Positions 21,670 through 32,828 of a stretch of 64,000 nucleotides of DNA are shown here, in pieces. Numbering within the stretch: the stretch's first letter is position 1; each line of letters starts with the position of its first letter. The notes under the pieces were generated by a model that did not search any database, was not told where the DNA came from, and was given only the letters and a program-made list of their open reading frames with translations. The DNA comes from Tridacna crocea (lineage: Eukaryota > Mollusca > Bivalvia > Cardiida > Cardiidae). The stretch covers positions 32,611,361 to 32,675,360 of the forward strand of contig OX031064.1 in the NCBI GenBank assembly GCA_943736015.1, given 5' to 3'. A program made the translations under genes and the position numbers.

Positions 21670-23340
21670 AGTTACAGTAAATAACTGAAAAACTCAAAAT
21701 ACCCACAAATACTGGATAAATTTCTTTTTGTGGGTGAAACATAAACTGAGAAAGGAAATGATGTCTGTGCAAGTTTATAATGTATAAAAATGACATATAA
21801 ACAAACCAGGGCGAATGCAAAACCAGGGTCAACTATCAACGAATGTTTGATGAATTGTGCATGCTGTCTGCATGCCCTTAGAAATAATTTGTATCATGGA
21901 CTAACAAAACATTCTTATTACCTTCATGAAACAAATCCACAGCATAATATGCATTGTGTGTTGGTTAATAATTATGTGATTGAATTTTGTGTATGCAAAA
22001 AAAACACTACCCAAAATCACATCATCTGACTTTGGATGGAATAGTACCATACTGTGGTTAAACAAACTAGTCTGATTGGGGCCATTCTTGGAAATTAAAT
22101 TGTCATTTCTGCCAGATAAACACTAAAGGTATCCAAATAACAGATTGGTCTTTTTAGCTGTATTCCTTTGTTTTCATCCTTGGTTCCCTTAGTGATGTTG
22201 CGATAAATATAACGGTGATTTATTATGTTTGGGTAACCTGGCCAGCATGTAATTCAGTTCAAATTCTGTTCTTAATCATCAGGTACTATGCATACATTGA
22301 TTTGTAAAGCAATCTAACTAGATTTACTTGCAATATTATCTCAAGAAAATAGCTGATCAGTGCAGGAAAATCAAGGATAAAATCCAAGTAATCCTCTTAT
22401 CCGGACCAATTTAGTACGGGAGAAGAATCAAGACTGAAATAACTGAAGAATGGTTCTTGTTGCATTCATCAAATGATTATGCAGCAAAATAGTTGTGTGT
22501 TAGTATATAACTATTATGAAAAGTTTTTAGCATGCTCAAAAATTTTCTATGCAAAGGACAATCAGCATAAAATTATGTCATCTAACTTTGAATAATCTTC
22601 AAAGAATGAACTAATGAGCTTCGTTCTATGCCATCGAATGCCAAAATATCTCTGTATGCTGGCATTCATTTGTGGTGTTGTAAATGCACCTTACAAAGAA
22701 CCCAATTTGCAATAATTATACCAATCAGATATTTATTCACAAGTGTTCCTACTTGATTTGTCACCACACAGTTCGACTTTTAAAGGTGGGTATTTAGAAT
22801 TTTTACATCTCACCAAATTAAAAAATATATAATATTTTTTATTATATCACTGAAATTTATATGAAAAAATAATACAAATCATCAATAATTAAGACTCATA
22901 AAATTACAAGAAAAAAATTTTTTTGATGGTGTTCCCCTAAAAGGCTACGTAGCCTCTAAGGTATTTTTAGATTTCGCTCCAAAAATCAATAAAGCATTGT
23001 GGGAATGTCAAGTGACTGGCACGTAACTAATAATACTTAAATTCCCTTACATATCAAACTTGTAATAATTATTTTCCATAATGTCTTCTTCAGACGTTAT
23101 GTTTTAAACTTCGTCTGTGTATTCCTGTATATAAATGAGTGAATTGATCATCCAAAAATAGAATGTGTCTCTCGTTGGTGTTAACCTAGGCCTTGGTAAA
23201 TCTCTAATTTCTCGTGTTGTCGGATGGTTTTTGACTACTGGGGTTTTATGAACGCACATTAAAAGGCTTTGGGAGTCTAAGGATGATTTTTTTGCATTTT
23301 TGTAAAATTTTCGTCCCAAAATCTGAAGGGTTACCTTTAA
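21670..23340. other. Unique AT-rich sequence, no gene recognised
   Basis: 1.7 kb with almost none of the TTAA elements. 22800-22920 is nearly pure A/T. GGCTACGTAGCCTC (22943) recalls GGCTACATAGCCTC at 9396. A short frame 22193-22282 lies between good splice-like sites but encodes an unconvincing hydrophobic peptide. Confidence 0.5.
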
Positions 23341-23489
23341 CAACTAGGCAAACATTGAAGGAAAATGAGAAAATGGTGGTAACTGGCAGTTCCTCCTTTG
23401 CATCAATTTTTCCTACCCTTTCAGAGAAAAATTCCGCTGTTTGAAACATGTTCAATTTGTTGTTGTCTTTAAAGTAATAAAGGGTTAAT
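23341..23489 (+). mobile_element. TTAA-hairpin MITE, left-truncated
   Basis: GAAAATGAGAAAATGGTGG core; ends ATAAAGGGTTAA. Confidence 0.6.
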
Positions 23490-23577
23490 CAAGTATGTTT
23501 TGTATGAATTCTCTGGTAATAACCTGATTAGACTTGAAGCTGGACAGAGGAATACATGTGGAGAGAAAATGGAAATT

Positions 23578-23821
23578 CACTCTTTACTAAATAACAGGAC
23601 TTTAGACTTATCCAGTGTGGTAGCACTTTCAGATGACTTATCAGATTTCATGGGATTTGTCTTTGTAAAGATTAGAAAACATTGCTGGAAAAGGAGAAAA
23701 TGCTGGTTACCAGCATTTTCTCCTTTTCCAGTAATGTTTTCAAAAGGCTTCTTCCTCGGGGTCGTGCAAAGGCTTCTTTTCCAGCCTCATTGAAATACAG
23801 GATTGTTCTGTAAAGGGTTAA
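23578..23821 (-). mobile_element. TTAA-hairpin MITE, arm-matched CTGG variant
   Basis: Core CTGGAAAAGGAGAAAATGCT paired with AGCATTTTCTCCTTTTCCAG, so a GGGA-to-TGGA type change occurs on both arms. Confidence 0.85.
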
Positions 23822-24111
23822 TGGAAATTGTGTCCAGTTCAGCAGGTCATTTGCATGCACATGCATGTCCAATCAATTGAAATGGTAATCAAGCCTAAGT
23901 AACTTCATATTGATGAAGACCCATTAATGCTGGAAGGTCACTATTGTATCCCCACTAGAATTTCCCACAGCTTGCGTCAGTTGTCTACCTTACTTTTTTA
24001 CTAAAGAATACCAAGTTTTAATAATCCTGATGAAAGACATATACCTTTTGAAAACAGGATGAAATTATAAAGGAGACATTGCTGAGTTCTACATGCATCC
24101 CAACAGACTTT

Positions 24112-24321
24112 TTAACCCTTTACCAGACAACAAAATTGTATACCAGTCCAATTTCAAAGTACTTGCACAGTCAAGAACTGAAATATTTTTTTGACAAAAA
24201 ACAAATTGTGGAAAAAAGGAGAAAATACTTGTAACCAGCATTTTCTCTTTTTCCCACAATGTTTTCAAAAGGTTTCGTTCTCGAGGTTGTTAAAAGTCAA
24301 GATTGTGTGGTGAGCTGTTAA
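24112..24321 (-). mobile_element. TTAA-hairpin MITE
   Basis: TTAACCCTTTACCAGACAAC; core GGAGAAAATACTTGTAACC. Confidence 0.8.
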
Positions 24322-24343
24322 AGCTTGTACATGTTTTTGTAAT

Positions 24344-24427
24344 TTAACTCTTTACCAAACATCCCAGAAGCTGATAAAGACATCTTATGAAATATTGTTG
24401 GAAAAGAAGAAAACACTGGTAACCTGA
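24344..24427 (+). mobile_element. TTAA-hairpin MITE, left half
   Basis: TTAACTCTTTACCAAACATC to AACACTGGTAACC, breaking at the centre of the palindrome. Confidence 0.7.
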
Positions 24428-24429
24428 TC

Positions 24430-24721
24430 TGTTACCTCTTTACCAAACAACAGAATTGTAGACTGGTGACCAATTCTGAAAGCATTTGCATACAACAAAA
24501 TAAATGTGACTGAAAATGTGAAATTTGGTTTTAGAAGGGTAGAAAACATTGTTCAAAGAGGAGAAAATGCTTAGGTTACCAGCATTTTCTCCTTTTCCCA
24601 CAATATTTTATACCCTTCCTAAAAACAATTTTCAACTTTAAGCCATACTTATTTTGTCGTCTGCAATTATGCTTTCAATTTGGACAAGTCTGTAATTTTG
24701 TTATTTGGTAAAATAAGTTAA
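24430..24721. mobile_element. TTAA-hairpin MITE with two right ends
   Basis: The left side, CTTTACCAAACAACAGAATT...GAAAGCATTTGC, is an inverted right end; the right side, GTCGTCTGCAATTATGCTTT, is a right end. The whole element is therefore a foldback of right-type arms. Confidence 0.75.
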
Positions 24722-24837
24722 ACCTGTTGAGATTGGCTCATACCTATTGCAATTTCAACCCTATTTTGCACCCACAGTATACCGAAAATATAGGACAGTG
24801 TCTTTGGAAACAAATTAAATGTTGATCAAGACTGACT

Positions 24838-24975
24838 TTGTTTTATAAAGGGTAGAAAAATTTGTAGGACATGGAGAAAGTGCCTGATACAAGCATTTTT
24901 CTCCTTTTTTCCACAATCTTTTTTCAAAAACTTACCTACCGAAAGGCCATTCAGTAAAGCGTTTTTGGGTTTGGA
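24838..24975. mobile_element. Decayed TTAA-hairpin MITE
   Basis: GGGTAGAAAAATTTGTAGGA, GGAGAAAGTGCCTGATAC, AAGCATTTTTCTCC. Confidence 0.5.
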
Positions 24976-24999
24976 GTTAATGAATAACATGAAATGAGT

Positions 25000-25480
25000 C
25001 AACAGTTGGGCTGTAAAACTGATATTTAATTCATAAATGACATTGACTGTCTATTGTTACATTGTCATGTACTTCTCGTCAATGACTCCTCCATAATATT
25101 ATGCAATGTTCAGTCTTAGTACTTTGAGCTCATAGCATCTCTTATAGTAGAACTACAGAAACTGACTGAATGGTTTCATGCAAGAGACAGCCATGAAAAT
25201 GTACTACAATGAAAAGAATAACAATTGATCATATTGACACATCAATTAAAAGTATGAGTATTTTTCTGTTTTCCTGGTTTCTTTTTGTGACATGCATTCA
25301 CACATTGACACGCTCAGGGATACCTGTTGTTTGACTCAAACAGTTGAGTCATAGATCAGGTGCATGCATGAATTTGTCATACTTTACATTGTTAACTAGC
25401 ATAATGACTCACTTGAATCGCCTTTACAAGCATTTTCCTCTCTTTTCCACCGTTTTTTTTTTATCCTCTTTATTCCTTTT
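25000..25480. other. No gene or repeat recognised
   Basis: Ends in a strong acceptor-like tract (TTTATTCCTTTTTTCAG, 25468-25484) that runs straight into a MITE at 25497, so any exon here has been displaced or the site is fortuitous. Confidence 0.35.
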
Positions 25481-25496
25481 TTCAGACCATCTAGAG

Positions 25497-25722
25497 ATTA
25501 ATGACCCTAACAAAGAAAGCTTTTGAAAACATAGTGGGAAAAGGAGAAAATGCTGTTAACCAGCATTTTCTCCTTTTCCCACAATGTTTTCTACCCTACT
25601 TGACACATTTCAGTCCATGCATCAACTTTATCATCTAAATTCCAGTCCATGAGTAACTTTTGTTGTTTGCAAAAGCTTTCAATTTGGATTAGTCTAAAAG
25701 TTGGTTGTTTAGTAAAGAGTTA
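25497..25722 (+). mobile_element. TTAA-hairpin MITE
   Basis: GACCCTAACAAAGAAAGC; core GGAGAAAATGCTGTTAACC; end TTTAGTAAAGAGTTA. Confidence 0.8.
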
Positions 25723-25775
25723 GGAGAAATCCGTCTTTAGAGCGGTTGTTGATTTGTCATCTGCATGATTATGAT

Positions 25776-25990
25776 TTAACTCATTACCAAACGTCAAAAA
25801 TTTAGACTGGTCCAAATCAAAAGCATTTGCAGACAACTGAAAAATTGAAATTTGTTTTGTGAAGGGTAGAAAACATTGTGGGAAAAGGAGAAAATGCTGG
25901 TTACCAGCATTTTCTCCTTTTCCCACAATGTTTTCTAAAGGCTTCTTTCTCTCAGGGGCGTCAAAAGTAGGGATTGTGTGGTAATGGGAT
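25776..25990 (-). mobile_element. TTAA-hairpin MITE, perfect core
   Basis: TTAACTCATTACCAAACGTC to GTGGTAATGGG. Confidence 0.85.
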
Positions 25991-26445
25991 TTGAACTGGC
26001 CTTAAATTCTGTTATCAGCTACGCTGAACCATCTTTTCACAAGGCAATAAGCCATGTCATGTTTTTTTTTCATAACAGTCTAAAAGTGATAATTCTGCTG
26101 GTTCACAAATGCTACAATACAGTACAGTCTCCATACAGTCTCGGATGTTTTGGTCTATCTCTGTAAACAAAGAAAGAGGTTAATTAGTTTTATGATTTCT
26201 GTATCCTGTGCTCAATTATTGGTTCAATCCAACAAAGACTGTTACTGTCCGTTTTGTTTGGTTTCATTGAGGTTTATTGGAGGAGCTTGAGTGAAACCAG
26301 CTCACTATTCAATATTGTCTTGAAAACTTTTTATCCTAGTATTTGGACAGATGTTTTTCCCCCCCTTTTTCTCTATGTGTCAGTTTGTTTGGAACAGAAT
26401 CGGTTATTCTTTTGAATGAATTGCATTTTCTCAAAGGCTTCAAAA

Positions 26446-26657
26446 TTAACCCTTAGGCTGCTAAGCACGACTCACTGATCTTTTGCAGACACTGTAGATT
26501 AAGATCAGACTGCACAGAATATGCAGTCTGATCTTGGATCTGCACTTTCTGATAAGGAGATATTATTTCCAAAATCATAACTTTGAAATGGCAGTATTTT
26601 TTATTTTACTATCGAAATGAAAATTTCATTTTAGTTATTGAGCAGGATAAGGGTTAA
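26446..26657. mobile_element. F element, full length, TTAA-flanked
   Basis: TTAA CCCTTAGGCTGCTAAGC ... GAGCAGGATAAGGG TTAA. Internal hairpin AGATCAGACTGCACAG / ATGCAGTCTGATCTTGGATC (quoted in part). A second TTAA-inserting short family with CCCTTA termini. Confidence 0.8.
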
Positions 26658-26712
26658 TAAAGCCCCCCTACAAGATATCTATTAATAGTTTGTTGATCAT
26701 GTAAAATAAAGC

Positions 26713-26790
26713 CATGGGCAGTGGAGATCATAGATCAGACTGCCCATTAGGTGTTGTCTGATCTTGATCTACACTGTCCACAAAAGCTTC
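26713..26790. repeat. F-family hairpin
   Basis: GCAGTGGAGATCATAGATCA, then TTGTCTGATCTTGATCTACA. Confidence 0.6.
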
Positions 26791-26873
26791 TGGTGTTGTC
26801 TATGGTATGGAAAAAGTTAAAAGTATTTTCCACTAAAGTAACAGTAAATCCCAAAAGTAAAGAAAGCGGATGC

Positions 26874-27101
26874 TTAACCCATTACTATACAATCCCTACT
26901 TTTGACGCCCCTGAGAAAGAAGCCTTTAGGAAACATCGTGGGAAAAGGAGAAAATGCTGGTAACCAGTATTTTCTCCTTTTCCCTCAATGTTTTCTGCTC
27001 TTAACAAAACAATTTTCAAATTTTCAGTCACTTTTTGTCTGTCGTCTACAAATGCATTCAATTTGGACAAATCTAAAATTTTGTCATTAGGTAATCAGTT
27101 A
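26874..27101 (+). mobile_element. TTAA-hairpin MITE, full length
   Basis: TTAACCCATTACTATACAAT; core near-perfect; right end TAGGTAATCAGTTA. Confidence 0.85.
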
Positions 27102-27128
27102 GATCCACTTGAATTGAAATAATACTAT

Positions 27129-27356
27129 TTAACCCTTTCCCAAACAATCCCTGGTTTTTACGGGTCTGGAATTGTAGCCTTTTGAAAACATTGTGGGTAA
27201 AGAGAAAATGCTGGTAACCAGCATTTTCTCATTTTCCGACAATGTTTTCTACCCTATCATAATCAGAAACCGTCTTTTCAGCAAGAATTGAATTGCCGTC
27301 TGCAAATGCTCTCAATTTGGTCTAGTCCAAAAGTTTGTTGTTTGGGAAAGGGTTAA
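27129..27356 (+). mobile_element. TTAA-hairpin MITE, full length
   Basis: TTAACCCTTTCCCAAACAAT to GTTTGGGAAAGGGTTAA: 13 bp of matching termini, both carrying the CCC/GGG variant. Confidence 0.9.
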
Positions 27357-27360
27357 AAGT

Positions 27361-27870
27361 ATGGAAATTACTGCGAAGATGACAATCTGTCATTGTACAG
27401 TTGGTCCAAGTGTTAGTTGCTGACAGAGAAATACAAGTTCAAAACTAGGTTAAGACCTGCCAGGTAGCTGTGTCATTTGTTTACTTTTTGCTTGATTTCA
27501 AAATTCTTTTTTTTTTTCTGCGACTAACATATGGCCCAACCACATGATATCAGACTCATACTTTCAAATGGAATGAATTCAATTTAACTCTTTACCACAT
27601 GACGAAATTTTAGACTGGTTCAAATTGAAAGTATTTGCAGACGACAAAATAAAGGCGACTAAAAAATTGAAATTTATTTTGAGAAGAGTAGAAAACACTG
27701 TGGGAAAAGGAGAAAATGCTGGTTACCAGCATTTTCTCCTTTTCCTACAGTGTTTTCTAAAGACTACTTTCTCAGGGGCGTCAAAAGTAGGGACTGTGTG
27801 GTAATGGGTTAAATGTAATATGAAACCTGCTTTGATATTTTGGCCTTCACTGGACCTTTAAAGCTGCAGA
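27361..27870. repeat. N repeat, copy 1 (filled by a MITE)
   Basis: Similar to 43556-43830: ACAGTTGGTCCAAGTGTTAG, TGACAGAGAAAT, AAAACTAGGTTAA, ATGGCCCAACCACA. Split by the TTAA element at 27584-27812. Confidence 0.85.
27584..27812 (-). mobile_element. TTAA-hairpin MITE, full length, empty site known
   Basis: TTAA both ends, core arms with ACACTGTGGG / CCTACAGTGT. The paralogous N copy has a single TTAA (43781-43784) at this position. Confidence 0.95.
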
Positions 27871-27998
27871 CTGCAACAATTAGTTTATCTAAACATAGAT
27901 AACCATACAGCCACTACTGTACAAAGCTGATACTGCAAAGAGGAAATAGCAAATAAAAGGTTTAACGGGGTAAACTATATGATTGATTTAAATTTTAG

Positions 27999-28152
27999 AG
28001 TGCCAAATAAACTAAGCAGACCATTGCAGTTCAGGGATACTGTATACATGGATATATCCGCTGCCAACAGTGATCAAGCAGGTTCACTTATGGCAGTGTT
28101 CCTGCTCGTTCAAAATCCCATCATGAAATTAAAATTCACTTTACAAACATTG
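27999..28152 (+). CDS. Candidate HEAT exon (VPNKL segment)
   Basis: The open frame after a TTTTAG acceptor reads VPNKLSRPLQFRDTVYMDIS, then NSDQAGSLMAVFLLVQ. The VPNKL...RDT...NSD order resembles the HEATR4-type solenoid as I remember it. The 3' end is uncertain: GTTCAC at 28082 would leave phase 1, compatible with 28782, whereas GTAACA at 28153 leaves phase 0 and would need a further exon. Part of the usual HEAT region expected after this segment is not visible in the window. Confidence 0.4.
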
Positions 28153-28283
28153 GTAACACCCAAGACCTCACATAAGTAAAAAAAGTATGGACTAATATTG
28201 CCATTATGGGATCCTCCTCACTGTCTTCAAGACTTTCCTGTCTTAATTCTGAATTCTGCTTGAAACTTTACGTGCATATGCCT

Positions 28284-28512
28284 TTAACTCATTACCACAC
28301 GAGAAAATTTTGGACTGGTCCAAATTGAAAGCATTTGCAGACGACAAAATAAAGGTGACTAAAATATAGAAATTTGTTCTGGGAAGGGTAGAAAACACTG
28401 TGGGAAAAGGAGAAAATGCTGGTTACCAGCATTTTCTCCTTTTCCCATAGTGTTTTCAAAAGGCTTTTTTCTCAGGGGCGTCAAAAGTAGGGATTGTGTG
28501 GTAATGGGTTAA
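28284..28512 (-). mobile_element. TTAA-hairpin MITE, full length
   Basis: TTAACTCATTACCACACGAG to GTGGTAATGGGTTAA. It lies between two candidate HEAT exons. Confidence 0.9.
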
Positions 28513-28781
28513 ATAGCCATATTGCCATGAGGTATCAATTGCAATACAAGCAGTGACATTTATTACAAGTGCCAAAAAAAAACTGAATTGATCTATTCTA
28601 CATCCAGCAACTGATGATGTAATATAATATTTTGCTTATTTCTGAAAAATGGTAGGGGAACAATCAACATAAGCACCTTTTGGCTTCGCCGGATGGAAAC
28701 ATAAAGGTCAATGAAGAAAATCGAAATAGTTGTAACTACATTTTATATCAACAAAAAAGGTGTCGTGTGACTCTTTTACAG

Positions 28782-28868
28782 GGCTCCCTTTGTCCATGGC
28801 CAGTAGTGTCAATTTGTCAAATGTATCATTTAAAAAAAAAGTCTCCAAAACTGAAGCACTGGCAACAA
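28782..28868 (+). CDS. Candidate HEAT exon upstream of 34240
   Basis: Between acceptor CTCTTTTACAG and donor CAA|GTAATT, the frame entering with two bases reads 28 codons, including a helix-like VSFKKKVSKTEALAT. It leaves in phase 1, exactly what the 34240 exon needs. The joined product would read KTEALATTLGRIGLITEQ, a well-formed HEAT helix pair, which is the main support. The donor is weak and another frame is also open, so this is a likely but unproven exon. Confidence 0.55.
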
Positions 28869-29247
28869 GTAATTCAGACACAGTCATGAATCTTAAAATT
28901 TCTTGATTCCGAAACAAACAGTATGACTTGTAACACTTGTGAAGGAAACTTGTGTCACTGTTTGTCCTAGACAATCAAGCTGGTATTTTATTAATAGAAA
29001 ACATGATCATGACTTTAATCCCCTTCTCCAGTGTTTTGATGATTTTGAAGTTAGTTGTTACCCTGATTGACAAATTTTTGTCAAATCATTCAGTGATACC
29101 TATCCACAAAATTAGTTTTAAAGAAAAATAGATCACTGCAAAAATAAAAAGCAAAACCCCGTGACACAACAAGAAATCTTTTTTGCATTGTCCAAACAGA
29201 CTCTTTTCAGCTTTTTAGATGACTTTTAGCAATAAATTTACACAACT

Positions 29248-29412
29248 ATCTGTTTAACTTTTTTTTCACTGCAAATCATTAATATGGATTTTTTAACTTT
29301 TTTTTCACTGCAAATCATTAATATGGATTGTTTAACTTTTTTTTCACTGCAAATCATTAATATGGATTGTTTAACTTTTTTTTTTACTGCAAATCATTAA
29401 TATGGATTGCTG
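29248..29412. repeat. 39-40-bp tandem repeat, 4 copies
   Basis: GTTTAAC, T8-9, CACTGCAAATCATTAATATG, GATT repeated four times almost unchanged. Confidence 0.95.
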
Positions 29413-29481
29413 AACCAAACGTTGGGAACTAATTGTCATACCCTGTAACAAGTAATTTTTCCACCAGATTTTCAGCCCATT

Positions 29482-29612
29482 GACTCTTTACCAGACAACA
29501 AAGTTTTAGCATTGTCCAAATTGAATGCATATTAATGACAATTTCTATGTGGCTCAGATGGTGTGATTTTTGTTTCATTGGGTAGAATAGATTGTGGGAA
29601 AAGGAGAAAATG
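29482..29612 (-). mobile_element. TTAA-hairpin MITE, truncated in the core
   Basis: CTCTTTACCAGACAACAAAG to GGGAAAAGGAGAAAATG. Unusually close to the outer copy at 30488-30942. Confidence 0.75.
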
Positions 29613-30065
29613 TAAGTAAGTGTATCTTTGAAATAAAAAGCTAGTGGGAACACTGTATGGTCAAGTGTAATCAGACTGCTGCCATGGTTGGACCTTGGCA
29701 TCCAAACTGCTTTTAGAGATATCTGAAAACTTTTGGGTAAACCAAGTCAAATCACACTTTCCTTTAAGTTCAAGCTAGTTCAGTAACCCCTGACATGCAG
29801 TCTTATACTTATGCCATACTTTTTGAGATATTTTGACTGGAACTAATGCCTATCTCTGCAATGTCTGTAAACAAGGAATTATCCAATGAGGTGAACCGTA
29901 AATGTCACATGACTGATACAGAATAATGAAGGACCAAGTGACAGTTTGGCTTCCCAAGGGCCTTTTACAATAATTACATTTCTTCCTCATTCTTCCATTC
30001 CATGGATTTAATTAGACATCCAGTGACAATGTTAGGTTACCTCTTCAGCAGTCAGAACAAATTTG

Positions 30066-30272
30066 AAGGCTTGTTCAAATTGAAAGCACTTGCAGACACC
30101 AAATTAATTTCAGCTCCATTGATGAGCTTTAGCTGCGATAAAGAGAAAATCATTTTGGGAAAAAGAGAAAATGCTGGTTACCAGCATTTTCTCATTTTCC
30201 CAAAATGTTTCCAAAGGCCTTTTTGTCAAGGTCATTTAGTCTTCAACAGTTGTTGTGAAGTAAAAGGTAAAC
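30066..30272 (-). mobile_element. TTAA-hairpin MITE
   Basis: TTCAAATTGAAAGCACTTGC; arms GGGAAAAAGAGAAAATGCTG / AGCATTTTCTCATTTTCCC. Confidence 0.75.
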
Positions 30273-30487
30273 TGATTTAATCCTAAACAAAAGTTGCTGC
30301 TGATAAGAATGAAAGCATCTTTGCAGAATTATTAAAGATCAGAATGAATTCATTTATAAAGCATGAAAACCTGAAAAACTATTGCGACAGAAGCAGAAAT
30401 TGCTTCACATTTTTAACATTCTCCTTTGTTCGAATTATTTTTCAAAGTTATCTGCCACAAGATACAATATGAAGTAGATGACTCATT

Positions 30488-30942
30488 GACTCTTTACCTG
30501 ACAACAAAGTTTTACCTATACCACATGATCCCTACTTTTGACGCCCCTGAGAGAGAAGCCTTTAGAAAACACTGTGGAAAAAGGAGAAAATGCTGGTAAC
30601 CAGCATTTTCTCCTTTTCCCACAATGTTTTCTACCCTTCACAAAATACAAAATTCAAATTTTTGGTCACTATTTTTTTGTTGTCTGCAAATGCTTTTGAT
30701 TTGGACAAACCGAAAATCTTTTTGTTTGGTAATGAGTTAAGCATTGTCCAAATTGAAAGCATATTGATGACAATTTCAATTTGACTCAGATGGTGTGATT
30801 TTTGTTTGATTGGGTAGAATAGATTGTGGAAAAAGGAGAAAAAGCTGGTTACTGGCATTTTCTCTTTTTTCCCACAGTGTTTTCATAAGGCTTCTTTCCC
30901 AGGTTTGTTAAGAGTCCGCATGACATGTTGGTAAAAGGTTTA
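30488..30942 (-). mobile_element. TTAA-hairpin MITE, outer copy (split)
   Basis: CTCTTTACCTGACAACAAAG TTTTA before the insert and GCATTGTCCAAATTGAAAGC after it; reads through without the insert as in the 29482 copy. Confidence 0.8.
30516..30740 (+). mobile_element. TTAA-hairpin MITE nested in another copy
   Basis: Left end decayed (CTATACCACATGATCCC), right end GGTAATGAGTTAA; perfect GGAGAAAATGCTGGTAACC core. Confidence 0.85.
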
Positions 30943-30956
30943 ACCATGAATTACCT

Positions 30957-31035
30957 TCTAACAACTTTGAGATTGAAAGTTTTTGAAAACCTGGGAAAAG
31001 GAAAAAATGCTGGTAACCAGCATTTTTCTAATATT
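30957..31035 (+). mobile_element. TTAA-hairpin MITE fragment
   Basis: CTGGGAAAAGGAAAAAATGC, GGTAACCAGCATTTTTC. Confidence 0.6.
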
Positions 31036-31131
31036 TTTGTGTGTAGTAGTCATAGATAGGATAGAGAGGGTTTTCAACACATTTTGAGAACTTAGCATTT
31101 CTAAAAACTAATGTGATTCTACATGTAAGAA

Positions 31132-31359
31132 TTAACCCTTTTCCAAACGACAAAAATATAGCATGGTCCAAATTTATAGCATTTCCAGACCACATAATGA
31201 ATGTGCTGAAAATTTGAAAGTTGTTTTGAGAAGGGAAGAAAACATTGTGGGAAAAGGGGAAAATGCTGGTTACCAGCATTTTCTCTTTTTCCCTCAATGT
31301 TTTCAGGAGGCTTTTGTCTTAGGGTCATTAAAGGTCGGGATTGTGTGGTAAAGAGTTAA
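31132..31359 (-). mobile_element. TTAA-hairpin MITE, full length
   Basis: TTAACCCTTTTCCAAACGAC to GTGGTAAAGAGTTAA. Confidence 0.85.
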
Positions 31360-31432
31360 GACATGCCATATGATTTGCTTACACAAAATGTCTTAGTCAG
31401 TAAAATGGTTCATGAGCTGAACTCCCCTGTTT

Positions 31433-32782
31433 TTAGCTCACCTTAGCACAAAGTGCTAAAGGTGAGCTATTGTGATCGCCCAATGTCCAGCATCCGGCGG
31501 CTGTCGTCTGTCAACAATTTCTTTAAACATCTTCTTCTCCTAAACCACTGGGCCAATCTTCATGAAACTTGGCAGGAATGTTCTTTGGGTGAAGCTCTTC
31601 CAAAATTGTTCAAAGAATTTAATTCCACCCATAACTCTGGTTGCCATGGCAACAAAACGAAAAAAAAAACGAAATCACAAGTTTGAGCATAGGAACAAAG
31701 AAGGAAAACTTTAAAAATCTTCTCCTCTGAAACTTGAAGGCGTAGAGCTTTGATATTTAGTATGTGACATCTCCTAGTGGACCTCTACCAAGTTTATTCA
31801 AATAATGTCCCTGGGGTCAAATCTGGCCCCACCCCGGGGGTCACTAGTTTGAACATAGGAGCAAAGAAGGAAAACTTTAAATTTCTTCTTCTCTGAAACT
31901 AGATGGCATAGAGCTTTGATATTTGGTTTGTGGCATCTCCTAGTGGACCTCTACCATGTTTCTTCAAATCATGCCCGTGGGGTCAAAACTGGCCCTGCCC
32001 CGGGGGTCACAAGTTCGAACATAGGAACAATGAAAGAAAATTTTGAGATTCTTTTTCTCTATAACTAGAAGGCATAGAGCTATGATATTTGGCATGTAGC
32101 AATTCCTAGTGGATCTCTACCAAGTTTGTTCATATTGTGCCCTTGGGGTCAAAACTGGCCCTGCCTCGGGAGGTCACAAGTTCGAACATAGCAACAAAGA
32201 AGGAAAACTTTAGAAATCTTCTCTGAAACTTGAAGGTGCAGAGCTTTGCTATTTGGTATGTAGAATCTTCTAGTGGACCTCTACCAAGTTTGGTCATATG
32301 ATGTCCCTGGCGTTTAAACCGGCCCTGCCCCGGAGGTCACAGGTTCGAACATAGGAACAAAGAAGGAAAATTTTAAATTTCTTTTTGTCTTAAACGGGAA
32401 GGTGTAGAGCCTTGATACTTGGTATGTAGCATCTTTGAGTGGACCTCTACCAAGTTTGTTCCAAGGATGCTGCTTTGGTTAAAACTGACCCAGCCCCGGG
32501 GACCACAAGTTCGAACATAGGACAAAAAAGGAAAATGTAAAATTCTTCTTTGAAACTGGAAGGTGTAGAGCTTTATGATATTTGATTGCCCTATGTCAGG
32601 CGTCTGTCGCCCGTCAACAACTTCTTTAAACATCTTCTTCTCCTAACCCACTGGGCCAGTCTTGATACAACTTGGCAGGGATGTTCCTTGGGTTAAGCTT
32701 TACCAAAGTTGCTCAAATAATTGAATTTCACCCATAAGCTATAGTCTAAGGTGAGCATTCCAGGGCCAATGGCCCTCTTGTT
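31433..32782 (+). mobile_element. G element: hairpin-ended, tandem-repeat body (Helentron-like?)
   Basis: Starts TTTAGCTCACCTTAGCACAA with a GCTCACCTTAGCAC / GTGCTAAAGGTGAGC hairpin and ends CCAATGGCCCTCTTGTT with a short GGGCCAATGGCCC hairpin. Inside, a unit of about 165 bp (GTTCGAACATAGGAACAAAG, AGTGGACCTCTACCAAGTTT) repeats about six times. No TIR or target duplication. The plan resembles non-autonomous Helentron-type elements; that is inference. Confidence 0.75.
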
Positions 32783-32828
32783 GTTTTTTGAAATTTGTAT
32801 TAAACTTGAGTTTATATGTTCATTGGAT

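Noticed and set aside
22193-22282. Possible exon between CTTGGTTCCCTTAG and CAG|GTACTA
   Set aside because: The splice sites and phase would fit, but the encoded hydrophobic peptide does not resemble HEAT or any known domain.
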